Source: Bacteroides bouchesdurhonensis (lineage in GTDB: Bacteria > Bacteroidota > Bacteroidia > Bacteroidales > Bacteroidaceae). Taken from it: DNA of 64,000 bases. A model generated the notes under the pieces. It was not told the origin of the DNA. It was given only the letters and a program-made list of their open reading frames with translations, and made no database searches. The translations under genes were made by a program, and so were the position numbers. Below, piece by piece: positions 48,980 to 56,390 of the stretch; position 1 is the stretch's first letter; each line of letters begins with the position of its first letter. The DNA is taken from NCBI RefSeq assembly GCF_900155865.1, contig NZ_LT707006.1, positions 889,626-953,625 on the forward strand. The letters run 5' to 3'.

Positions 48980-49243
48980 ATGAAAAAGGAAAACGGAAAC
49001 GACATGCCTTTCAAGGCTGATGAAGTGAACTGGGACGAACTCTCCGGTATCGGTATCATGAAGGACGAGCTGGAACTCTCCGGCGAAATGGACACCCTCC
49101 TCAGGGGAGAGAAAACGAAAGTGATGTCCCTGAGCCTCGTGCTCCTCGGCGTGGACGTGGTGATGGACGCCACGCTCCAACTGGTCCGTAAGGGCGAGTC
49201 CCCGCTACTGGAAATCCAGGGAGTGACACCGCTGGGCAAATAA
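48980..49243 (+). CDS. Small DUF4099-like protein
   Basis: An 87-residue protein starting at the ATG at 48980. FKADEVNWDELSGIGIMKDELELSGEMDTLLRGEKTKVMSLSLVLLGVDVVMDATLQLV repeats the DUF4099 pattern of the preceding gene (INWEQLKNFGI...LLEQMLKGYKTNQVVPISM). This suggests a solo copy of that domain. It lies 48 bases after the DUF3945 gene and before topB. Function is unknown. Confidence 0.75.
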   Translation: MKKENGNDMPFKADEVNWDELSGIGIMKDELELSGEMDTLLRGEKTKVMSLSLVLLGVDVVMDATLQLVRKGESPLLEIQGVTPLGK

Positions 49244-49279
49244 TCTGGGAGCAATTATCAAGTAAACCGATGTCTTACC

Positions 49280-49327
49280 GCCGTTTCCTGTCTTCCGCAT
49301 GGAAAACGGGAAACGGCTTAATTTTTA
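49280..49327 (+). terminator. Hairpin between the DUF4099 gene and topB
   Basis: GCCGTTTCC (49280-49288) pairs with GGAAACGGC (49309-49317), and an inner TTCC/GGAA stem lies in the loop. A TTAATTTTT stretch follows. It may attenuate transcription into topB, which begins 9 bases later. Confidence 0.65.
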
Positions 49328-49336
49328 TCTTACAAT

Positions 49337-51436
49337 ATGATAGCAATCATCGCAGAAAAGCCGAGTGTAGGCATGGACATTGCCCGTGTAGTCGGGGCTG
49401 ATACAAGAAATGACGGCTACTGTTCCGGTAACGGATATATGGTGACCTGGGCACTGGGACACCTCGTGTCACTGGCCATACCGGACACTTATGGTTATAC
49501 GAAAACGGCGGAGGAGGACTTGCCGATGCTGCCGGACCCGTTCCGCCTGGTCTCCCGACAGATGCGCACGGACAGGGGAATGGTTACGGACATCGCCGCC
49601 TCGAAACAGCTGAAAGTCATAGAAAGCGTGTTCAACCGCTGTGACAGCATCGTCGTGGCTACCGATGCCGGTCGTGAAGGGGAACTTATCTTCCGCTGGA
49701 TATACGACTTTCTGGGCTGCACGAAACCGTTCAGACGCCTGTGGATCTCCTCGCTTACTGACGAGGCCATACGAAAAGGTCTGGAGGAACTGAAGGACGG
49801 CTCGGAATACGACAGCCTGTATACCGCCGCCGACAGTCGCGCGAAGGCAGACTGGCTGGTGGGCATGAACGCCAGCCGTGCCCTGGCCATCGTTTCCGGC
49901 TCGTCCAACAACTCGATCGGACGGGTGCAGACTCCGACGCTCGCCATGATATGCAGCCGCTACAGGGAGAACCGCAGTTTCGTATCCACACCATACTGGC
50001 AGCTGCATGTCACCCTCAATGGCGGCACGTCACACCGCCGCTTCTTCCATCCCGCGACCTTTGACGACAGGCAGAAGGCGGAAGCCGCCTACCGCAGTCT
50101 CTCTCCCGATTCTTCGGCGACGGTCACGAAGGTGGAGCGCAGGAAAAGCCTGCAACAGCCGCCGTTGCTCTACGACCTAACGGCACTCCAGAAGGACTGC
50201 AACGTGCACCTCGACCTGCCCGCAGCAAAGACGCTGGACATCGCCCAGTCGCTCTACGAGAAGAAGCTCATTTCCTACCCGAGAACGGGAAGCCGGTATA
50301 TCCCGCACGATGTGATGGCCTGCGTGCCCGGTCTGTTGGAAAGGATAATGGCCATGCCCGAATTCGCCACAAGTGCCGGAATCCTTGACTTTGCGCGTCT
50401 CAACACCCGTAGCGTGGACGACCGTAAAGTGACGGACCACCATGCTCTCATCACGACCGGCATCGCACCCGAAGGGCTTTCCGAAGCGGAGGAGGCCGTC
50501 TATACGCTGATAGCCGGACGTATGCTGGAGGCGTTCTCGCCCTGCTGCGAGAAGGAACTGATTCTTATGGAATGTCGCCTGGACAACATGGATTTCCGCT
50601 CGAAAAGTTCCCTTGTCGTCAGTCCGGGATGGCGCGGCATCTTCTGCAGGAAAGAGGACAGGCAGGACGACGAGCCGGAAACCGACGAGGGTACGGCCGT
50701 ATTTGCCGAAGGGGACACGGTTCCTGTTTCAGGATTCGGACTGTCCCAGAAGAAGACCGTGCCCAGACCGCTCTATACCGAGGCCACGCTGCTGGCAGCA
50801 ATGGAGACCTGCGGCAGGGAGATAGCCGACGAACAGGCACGCGAGGCCGTGAAGGAGCTGGGCATCGGCACGCCCGCCACAAGAGCCGCCATCATCACCA
50901 CACTGTTCAAACGTGACTATATCGCCCGCTCCGGCAAGAGCATCGTCCCCACGGAAAAGGGACTCCATATCTACGATGCGGTGAAGGACATGCTCGTGGC
51001 GGATGTTTCCCTGACAGGAAGCTGGGAGAAGACCCTGCTCCAGATAGAGCGGCACACGCTCGGACCGGACACGTTCATGGCATCCATCACGGACTACACC
51101 CGCAAGGCTACCCGTGAAATCCTGAACCTCAGCCTTCCGGCGGCAGCCGCCCGCACATTCACCTGTCCCAAATGCAAGACCGGACACATTATCGTCAGGG
51201 AAAAGAGTGCCCGTTGCGACAATAAAGGGTGCGGACTGACCGTGTACCGCAGATTCCTGAACAAGGAACTGACGGACCAGCATCTGGAACAGCTTTTCTC
51301 CTCCGGTTCCACACGCCTTATCAAGGGATTCAAGGGAAAGAAGGGCGTGGCTTTCGACGCTTCGGTCACCTTTGACGCCGGGTTCACCCTGACACTCTCG
51401 TTCCCCAAAAACGGGAACGGCAGGAAAAGGAAATGA
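49337..51436 (+). CDS. topB: DNA topoisomerase III (type IA), mobile-element type
   Basis: Type IA topoisomerase of 699 residues that cuts single strands and decatenates DNA. The TOPRIM domain shows AEKPS (E8) near the start and VVATDAGREGELIFRW. The active-site tyrosine is Y314 in LISYPRTGSRYI. A C-terminal zinc-ribbon (CPKC...CDNKGC, near residues 615-635) and a topoisomerase C-terminal repeat follow. The GC content is far above the chromosomal genes, in keeping with transfer. Such topB genes are common in Bacteroidales conjugative elements beside PRTRC genes. Confidence 0.95.
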   Translation: MIAIIAEKPSVGMDIARVVGADTRNDGYCSGNGYMVTWALGHLVSLAIPDTYGYTKTAEEDLPMLPDPFRLVSRQMRTDRGMVTDIAASKQLKVIESVFNRCDSIVVATDAGREGELIFRWIYDFLGCTKPFRRLWISSLTDEAIRKGLEELKDGSEYDSLYTAADSRAKADWLVGMNASRALAIVSGSSNNSIGRVQTPTLAMICSRYRENRSFVSTPYWQLHVTLNGGTSHRRFFHPATFDDRQKAEAAYRSLSPDSSATVTKVERRKSLQQPPLLYDLTALQKDCNVHLDLPAAKTLDIAQSLYEKKLISYPRTGSRYIPHDVMACVPGLLERIMAMPEFATSAGILDFARLNTRSVDDRKVTDHHALITTGIAPEGLSEAEEAVYTLIAGRMLEAFSPCCEKELILMECRLDNMDFRSKSSLVVSPGWRGIFCRKEDRQDDEPETDEGTAVFAEGDTVPVSGFGLSQKKTVPRPLYTEATLLAAMETCGREIADEQAREAVKELGIGTPATRAAIITTLFKRDYIARSGKSIVPTEKGLHIYDAVKDMLVADVSLTGSWEKTLLQIERHTLGPDTFMASITDYTRKATREILNLSLPAAAARTFTCPKCKTGHIIVREKSARCDNKGCGLTVYRRFLNKELTDQHLEQLFSSGSTRLIKGFKGKKGVAFDASVTFDAGFTLTLSFPKNGNGRKRK

Positions 51437-51481
51437 TGAAGCCATCCCGATTCGCGGGGCAAAGGTCGCAGCCCGCCCGTT

Positions 51482-51570
51482 TCCACCGGCAAGGTCAGGC
51501 CTTACGGTTTCTGGGAAAAATCATCCTCGCCAGAGGCTCCGGTATTTTTCCCGAAAACCTTGCCTGTGGA
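51482..51570. repeat. Structured fold-back element, copy 1
   Basis: The outer stem pairs 51482-51494 with 51558-51570 (12 of 13 positions). The inner stem pairs GGGAAAAAT (51513-51521) with ATTTTTCCC (51544-51552) and extends by GTTTC/GAAA-type pairs. CCTC/GAGG forms a small terminal hairpin. A related copy lies at 52,053-52,140. In the outer stem C84-G68, A85-T67 and C86-G66 (last two digits of 514xx/515xx) are replaced by other complementary pairs in copy 2. Confidence 0.75.
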
Positions 51571-51631
51571 GGCGGACTGCAAGAAAGCCCCTGAAACCGG
51601 GAATGGCATTCCCGCCAAACAAATGAAGATT

Positions 51632-51868
51632 ATGAAAGCAAAAGAACGTATCAGAAAGATAGCGGACAGCAGATGGGCAAGGACACTCGCGCTGGCCGTA
51701 ACAGCAGCCATCATATTCAGCTGGCTCTATTCCCACGGTATATCGCCTGTATGGACTGCCGTGGCCATCATCTGTTTCAGGGGACTCTTCAGGTTCCTCT
51801 ACCGTATAGCCTGTTTTCTCGTGGCATTGGCAATCATTCTGTGCATACTGAGTTTTCTGGTCTTCTGA
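51632..51868 (+). CDS. Small membrane protein, unrecognised
   Basis: A 78-residue protein starting MKAKERIRKIADSRWARTLALAV, with two hydrophobic segments (about residues 16-35 and 45-75) separated by a short polar loop. An ATG nine bases upstream (51623) is an alternative start. It is predicted to sit in the inner membrane. It lies between the two fold-back elements, which together look like a unit. No family was recognised. Confidence 0.6.
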   Translation: MKAKERIRKIADSRWARTLALAVTAAIIFSWLYSHGISPVWTAVAIICFRGLFRFLYRIACFLVALAIILCILSFLVF

Positions 51869-52215
51869 AATCTGACGATATGGAACATGCACGGAATTTA
51901 TCATTGCAGCATAAGGGAGCTGTCCGGGAGCGGGCGGCTCTTTTTGTATCCGTCACAGCCGGAAATGACACGGAAAGAAAAAGGGAATGGACGGAAAACA
52001 CAGACATTGGCAAACCGAGAACTACAGGGCAAAGTTGGCAAACGCTTCTTGTCGGACGGCAAGGTCAGGCCGCAAGCGGTTTCGGAAAAAATCATCCTCG
52101 CTGCGCTCCGGTATTTTTCCCGAAAACCCTGCCTTTCCGGAAGCATTTGCCGTTGGGCCCTTGTAGTTCAACGGGCTGCCAAAGCCCGGGTATTCACAGT
52201 TAAAAATTAAAGAAT
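51869..52215. other. Intergenic, holds fold-back copy 2
   Basis: An open frame runs through from 51,881 to 52,203, but its end is made of the repeat element and its codon use is unconvincing, so I do not call a gene. The main content is the structured repeat at 52,053-52,140. Confidence 0.5.
52053..52140. repeat. Structured fold-back element, copy 2
   Basis: About 70 of 89 positions match copy 1, in the same orientation. The outer stem CGGA/TCCG (52053-52056 with 52036+100 to 52139) and GGCA/TGCC pairs have a different sequence from copy 1 yet still pair. A side hairpin CCGCAAGCGG (52070-52079) is better formed than in copy 1. The inner stem again is AAAAAT/ATTTTT extended by GG/CC and TTTC/GAAA-type pairs. 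Confidence 0.75.
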
Positions 52216-52431
52216 ATGCAACAAGCGATCATCACAAGACAGTCACCAGCTCCGATAGGGATGCCCGTGACAAGAAGACCAAAAGTACACGTCCCGCAAC
52301 CGGCAATCAAGCTGCCGCCAAGGGGAACCACAGGTCCCGTTCACATCTCAAAGCTGCTGAACCCCGTTCTGGAAATATGCAGACATCCGGATAGGAACAG
52401 GCTGCTGGCTGAATTATTCAGCGAATATTGA
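52216..52431 (+). CDS. Small protein, unrecognised
   Basis: A 71-residue proline-rich basic protein (MQQAIITRQSPAPIGMPVTRRPKVHVPQPAIKLPPRGTTG...) ending in a short helix (HISKLLNPVLEICRHPDRNRLLAELFSEY). It starts after the second fold-back element and 33 bases before the PRTRC E gene, so it probably belongs to that operon. No family was recognised. Confidence 0.55.
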   Translation: MQQAIITRQSPAPIGMPVTRRPKVHVPQPAIKLPPRGTTGPVHISKLLNPVLEICRHPDRNRLLAELFSEY

Positions 52432-52464
52432 AACACATCGTCTAATCATTTAATATCTGAAATT

Positions 52465-53439
52465 ATGTTTTTTACAGCAATCCACCAGATGATGACGGAA
52501 AGCGTGGACCTCACGATCGTCATCCGCAAGACAAACGGACAACTGACCGTTTCCACATTGCCCAAATCGAACGGACTCAAGGACGAGGCCCAGAACCACA
52601 TCGTGCCGCTGACTGTCACGGGCACACCGCAGGAACTTGACACAGGATTCCTGCAGGCAGTCACAAGACCGATACAGAAAGCGTGCGGGCTGATCTCCAA
52701 CATGGCACAGTTTGAGGCACAGGCGGACAAGGCCGCCGCCAGCAGCAAGGCCGCCAAGGAAGCGAAATCCAAGGAGACGAAGGAAGAACGCGAGAAACGG
52801 GAGAAGTACGAGAAACTGATGAAGAAGGCGGAAGAACTGACAGCCGCCAGGAACCATCGGGAAGCCGTCAGCGTGCTTACACAGGCGAAAGCACACGCGA
52901 ATGCCGCCCAGTTGAAGGAAATCGAGGAGAAGATAAAGGCAGCCGACACGGAAATGAACCGGGGAAGCCTCTTCGACCTGATGGAACAGGAGGCACAGCC
53001 GGAACCTTCGGTACAGCAGCAACAGCCACACTCCCAACAGCCAGTATACACACAGACACCGGTACAGAGAAATCCGCAACCGCAACGTCCGCAACAGCCG
53101 GTACCGCAGAGACCACAACAGGCATACACGCAGCATCCGCAACAGCCAGGAATATGGCCACCGCAACAACAGCCGCCACAGCCGCAAGCAAGACCGCAGA
53201 TACAGCCGCACGCGCAATACGTACAGCTGACAGGCGGACAGCAGCCTTCCCAACCTCAATATCCGCCGCAGCCTGAAATTCAGGACTGGCAGGAAGAACG
53301 GTTCATGCAGGAGGACGAACAGCAACCGTACCTCTCCGATCAGGAACACCCCGCATACAGTGAGAAGGACTACGAGGAATACATCGATTTCCCGCAGTCC
53401 ATGCTGGAACCCAAGTATTCACCTTATCAGACAGTTTAA
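52465..53439 (+). CDS. PRTRC system protein E
   Basis: A 324-residue protein matching my recollection of PRTRC E: the N-terminal domain MFFTAIHQMMTESVDLTIVIRKTNGQLTVSTLPK..., then a charged coiled-coil (about residues 95-165), then a long Q/P-rich tail (about 175-300). PRTRC clusters (ParB-related, ThiF-related cassette) occur on plasmids and conjugative elements; their function is unknown. The next gene, PRTRC C, begins 3 bases later. Confidence 0.85.
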   Translation: MFFTAIHQMMTESVDLTIVIRKTNGQLTVSTLPKSNGLKDEAQNHIVPLTVTGTPQELDTGFLQAVTRPIQKACGLISNMAQFEAQADKAAASSKAAKEAKSKETKEEREKREKYEKLMKKAEELTAARNHREAVSVLTQAKAHANAAQLKEIEEKIKAADTEMNRGSLFDLMEQEAQPEPSVQQQQPHSQQPVYTQTPVQRNPQPQRPQQPVPQRPQQAYTQHPQQPGIWPPQQQPPQPQARPQIQPHAQYVQLTGGQQPSQPQYPPQPEIQDWQEERFMQEDEQQPYLSDQEHPAYSEKDYEEYIDFPQSMLEPKYSPYQTV

Positions 53440-53442
53440 GAC

Positions 53443-53664
53443 ATGGCACTCGAAATTAAAGGAATGACACGCTCATTCAGATTCAAGAAAGGAACAGAGT
53501 ATATTACTCTTCAGGACCCGGATCCGAACATCTCGCCGGACATGGTCATGAACTACTATTCGAACATGTACCCGGAACTGACGACGGCTACCGTTCACGG
53601 ACCGGTCATCAGGGAGGACATGACAGAATATGAGTTCAAGACAACTATCGGAACAAAAGGATAA
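53443..53664 (+). CDS. PRTRC system protein C
   Basis: A 73-residue protein, MALEIKGMTRSFRFKKGTEYITLQDPDPNISPDMVMNYYSNMYPELTTATVHGP..., recognised as PRTRC C. The pattern 'PDPN.SP..V...YS..YPELT.A.V.GP' resembles ubiquitin-like PRTRC/phage proteins; pairing with the ThiF-type enzyme of the same cluster would make sense but is inference. It follows protein E by 3 bases. Confidence 0.85.
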   Translation: MALEIKGMTRSFRFKKGTEYITLQDPDPNISPDMVMNYYSNMYPELTTATVHGPVIREDMTEYEFKTTIGTKG

Positions 53665-53669
53665 AGGAT

Positions 53670-53837
53670 ATGGCAAAGGACTACAGAAAAAAGAAGAAAT
53701 CATGTGTACCATTGGACGGATATCAGGCGGAACAGCTCGCGAGACTTATCATTGCGGAAACCGAAAGGAAGGTGCATTACGGCACGGAAAGGAAGAAACG
53801 GATTGCGGCACCCAGCGGTGCCGTAATTCTTTTCTGA
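53670..53837 (+). CDS. Small basic protein inside the PRTRC cluster
   Basis: A 55-residue ORF, MAKDYRKKKKSCVPLDGYQA followed by EQLARLIIAETERKVHYGTE and ending RIAAPSGAVILF. It starts 5 bases after the PRTRC C stop and ends 17 bases before the next start. The reading agrees with gene spacing in the cluster, whereas the longer frame crossing this region in the third frame looks artificial. Function unknown. Confidence 0.55.
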   Translation: MAKDYRKKKKSCVPLDGYQAEQLARLIIAETERKVHYGTERKKRIAAPSGAVILF

Positions 53838-53854
53838 ACACCACATTCACGCCG

Positions 53855-54781
53855 ATGCCTCCGCCGGAACTGTTCTCGGAAAGTCCTGACGGAAAGCCGT
53901 GCAACCTGATCACGCGGGAAAACTACGAGTACCTGCGTGATTCCTTTTTCAGATATGCGAGTCTTATGAAAAAGGAAGCGGTACATGCACCGGGACTCAC
54001 AATGGCGGAAGGAATAACGAGACTGCATGATGAAATGAGCGACCTTGTCGGCAATGACATGAATGTAAACATCGAGCAGGATGGGGAAAGACTCATTTTC
54101 CGTCTCTGGAAATGCCACAGATGGGGAGAACTTACGCTGTATTACTTCCCTGTGAAATTTGTGGAAAATCTCGGGCCGGAACTGAGACGCATATCTGTCA
54201 CCTTCATCCACAACCTGATGCAGGCAAACGGAATTGACACCATACTGGACGAGGATGACACGGAATATGCGCTTACCTGGCTGGCTGAAGAGAATGACGA
54301 CGAACAGGACGACAGGAAAAAACGGCTGAAACTGCTGCATTCATACGAGAAAGGCAGGATACACAGTCTGCTCAGGAGAGTGGAACGGAAATCCTACTAC
54401 AAGGACCTGCCGAAGGCAATCGGACGGTATAAGCCGGCGAACGGATACGAACAGTCCCTGCTCTCCGCCATGAAGGAAGGTCTGGAATTCCTCTCGCCTG
54501 AACGCGGCATCATGGAATACGGCTACGACCCGTTTTATGAAGAGGAACCGGACTACCTGCCCATGTATCTCAACAGGCAGATAAGGGTCGTCTATGACTG
54601 CAATGATCCCGTGACGGACAACCTCGTGGACTACTACAACTCCTACAGCCGGGAGACATACGACATCATTCCGGTCACCACCTGTGACCTGTCTCCGGAA
54701 ACGGAGGAACTGTTCCGCATGGACGACTACCCGGAACGCTTCTTCAAATGGGCGGAAAAATTTATCAACATCACAATATAA
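53855..54781 (+). CDS. PRTRC cluster protein, F position
   Basis: A 308-residue protein from the ATG at 53855 (MPPPELFSESPDGKPCNL). An in-frame extension to 53630 overlaps two small genes and is unlikely to be translated. It has no membrane segments. A middle part with RISVTFIHNLMQANGIDTILDEDDTEYALTWLAEENDDEQDD is acidic, then basic (LLRRVERKSYYKDLPKAIGRYKP). It occupies the place of PRTRC F between C and B, but I could not confirm the family from sequence. Protein B follows by 16 bases. Confidence 0.6.
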   Translation: MPPPELFSESPDGKPCNLITRENYEYLRDSFFRYASLMKKEAVHAPGLTMAEGITRLHDEMSDLVGNDMNVNIEQDGERLIFRLWKCHRWGELTLYYFPVKFVENLGPELRRISVTFIHNLMQANGIDTILDEDDTEYALTWLAEENDDEQDDRKKRLKLLHSYEKGRIHSLLRRVERKSYYKDLPKAIGRYKPANGYEQSLLSAMKEGLEFLSPERGIMEYGYDPFYEEEPDYLPMYLNRQIRVVYDCNDPVTDNLVDYYNSYSRETYDIIPVTTCDLSPETEELFRMDDYPERFFKWAEKFINITI

Positions 54782-54797
54782 ACCAATCTGAAAGCAT

Positions 54798-55499
54798 ATG
54801 ATAGACAGCAACGAACTGACCAGAAAGATCAAGACACCGCTCAACCCCAGGGCGGCACTGATAGCCTATGCCTCGGAAGGGGACAAGAACTTCTTCCTTG
54901 AAATCCGGGGTATTGACGACCGGGGAAACATGACGGAAGGAAGACCGGTGACACTGGAATTCATGAACACCCTCGTGAAGGAATACTCGGAAAGACACGG
55001 TACCACTCCATACGGGAAGATACCCGACAACCTGCTGTATTGCGACTCGCGCAAGGGCAGCGAAAGATACGTGTGGTACAATCCACCGCACAAGCGGATG
55101 ATGTTCTTCAGCACCGCACTCAAAATAGAAAACGCGGAATATTACCTGCCGGGAGTAATCTACGAGGCCGGAGAGCACGGAATGAGAATCTATGCCTACA
55201 AGGGGAACGTTCCCAGACCGGATACCGTACTGTATGCCGCACCGTTCTTCAACGTGACAGGTTCCAGCGTATGTCTGGGAAACGCCAGGATAGAGCTGCC
55301 GAAGGACCTGACCTATGAAAAGCTGCTGCAGTACTGGGAACGGAAATTCTGGCTGACGGAATTCACCCACCTGGGAGGGAACGGGAACCCGACAAGGTCA
55401 AACCTCGTGCTGGTGGCAAAGGCGGCACGGGACAGGGACTTCAACCTCGACGAACTGAAACAACTGAACAACATGAAACTTAAAGACATACTGAAATGA
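54798..55499 (+). CDS. PRTRC system protein B
   Basis: A 233-residue protein recognised as PRTRC B by segments such as VTLEFMNTLVKEYSERHG, RYVWYNPPHKRMMFFSTALKIENAEYYLPGVIYEA and YAAPFFNVTGSSVCLGNARIELP. Function unknown. Its stop overlaps the ThiF-type gene start by 4 bases (ATGA), so the two are translationally coupled and probably act together. Confidence 0.85.
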   Translation: MIDSNELTRKIKTPLNPRAALIAYASEGDKNFFLEIRGIDDRGNMTEGRPVTLEFMNTLVKEYSERHGTTPYGKIPDNLLYCDSRKGSERYVWYNPPHKRMMFFSTALKIENAEYYLPGVIYEAGEHGMRIYAYKGNVPRPDTVLYAAPFFNVTGSSVCLGNARIELPKDLTYEKLLQYWERKFWLTEFTHLGGNGNPTRSNLVLVAKAARDRDFNLDELKQLNNMKLKDILK

Positions 55500-56284
55500 A
55501 AAGAGTACACTACATCGACAACTATCTCATAAACCCGCAGCATCCGGTAACGGTAAACCTTATCGGAGCGGGAGGAACAGGCTCACAGGTGCTTACCTGC
55601 CTGGCCAGGCTTGACACGGCACTGAGGGGACTCGGACATCCCGGACTGTTCGTGACACTGTATGATTCCGACATCGTGACGGAAGCCAACATCGGGCGGC
55701 AGCTCTTCAGCCCTTCGGACATCGGACTGAACAAGGCGCAGTGCCTCGTCACACGCATGAACAACTTCTTCGGCAACGACTGGAAGGCGGTACCGGACAT
55801 CTATCCGGCAGCCCTGAAGGACGCCAGACGGGATAATCTGGCCAACATAATGATTACCTGCACGGACAACATAAAGTCCCGTCTCGACCTCTGGAACATA
55901 CTGAAAGCCGTGCCGGTTTCGGAATACAGAAGCCACGAAACACCACTGTACTGGATGGACTTCGGCAACATGCAGAATACGGGACAGGTCATCCTCGGAA
56001 CCGTACCTAAGAAAATCAGACAGCCGGCATCCAAGCTGTACGAAACGGTGGAATCGCTGAAGGTGATCACACGATATGTCAAATACGCAAGAGTGAAGGA
56101 AAAGGATTCCGGACCGAGCTGTTCGCTGGCGGAGGCTCTGGAGAAACAGGACCTGTTCATCAACTCCACACTGGCACAGCTCGGCTGCAACATCCTGTGG
56201 AAAATGTTCCGCAACGGTATGATCGAGCATCACGGGCTGTACCTGAATCTCTCCACCATGAAAGTGAATCCGATAACTGTATAA
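55496..56284 (+). CDS. PRTRC system ThiF family protein
   Basis: A 262-residue E1-like adenylyltransferase. The nucleotide-binding motif GAGGTGSQ lies at residues 24-31, then YDSDIVTEANIGRQLF with the conserved Asp and Arg, and TCTDNIKSRLDLW. ThiF/E1 enzymes activate the C-terminus of a ubiquitin-like carrier; the carrier here is unknown, PRTRC C or B being candidates. It closes the PRTRC run; about 80 AT-rich bases later the AraC-type gene begins. Confidence 0.9.
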   Translation: MKRVHYIDNYLINPQHPVTVNLIGAGGTGSQVLTCLARLDTALRGLGHPGLFVTLYDSDIVTEANIGRQLFSPSDIGLNKAQCLVTRMNNFFGNDWKAVPDIYPAALKDARRDNLANIMITCTDNIKSRLDLWNILKAVPVSEYRSHETPLYWMDFGNMQNTGQVILGTVPKKIRQPASKLYETVESLKVITRYVKYARVKEKDSGPSCSLAEALEKQDLFINSTLAQLGCNILWKMFRNGMIEHHGLYLNLSTMKVNPITV

Positions 56285-56324
56285 TATCAAAGCGTTTCCG
56301 TATGATTAAAATATAAAAAAGAAC

Positions 56325-56342
56325 TCAGGAAAATAATCCTGA
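56325..56342. promoter_or_regulatory. Inverted repeat before the AraC-type gene
   Basis: TCAGGA (56325-56330) and TCCTGA (56337-56342) form a perfect 6-bp inverted repeat across the expected -33 region of the promoter below. A regulator site is possible. Confidence 0.4.
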
Positions 56343-56358
56343 AAACCAATATTTTTCG

Positions 56359-56366
56359 TAACTTTG
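56359..56366 (+). promoter_or_regulatory. -7 box of the AraC-type gene
   Basis: TAACTTTG matches the Bacteroides -7 consensus, 24 bases before the ATG at 56,391. Confidence 0.5.
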
Positions 56367-56390
56367 TATCAAAATCAAATAAGCATAACA

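Noticed and set aside
51673..52203. Open reading frame through the second fold-back element
   Set aside because: Its second half is translated repeat sequence, and it overlaps the small membrane protein gene in another frame; the repeat explains the open frame better.
53630..53854. N-terminal extension of the F-position PRTRC protein
   Set aside because: It overlaps PRTRC C and the 55-residue ORF, has cysteine-rich composition unlike the rest, and a good ATG exists at 53,855.
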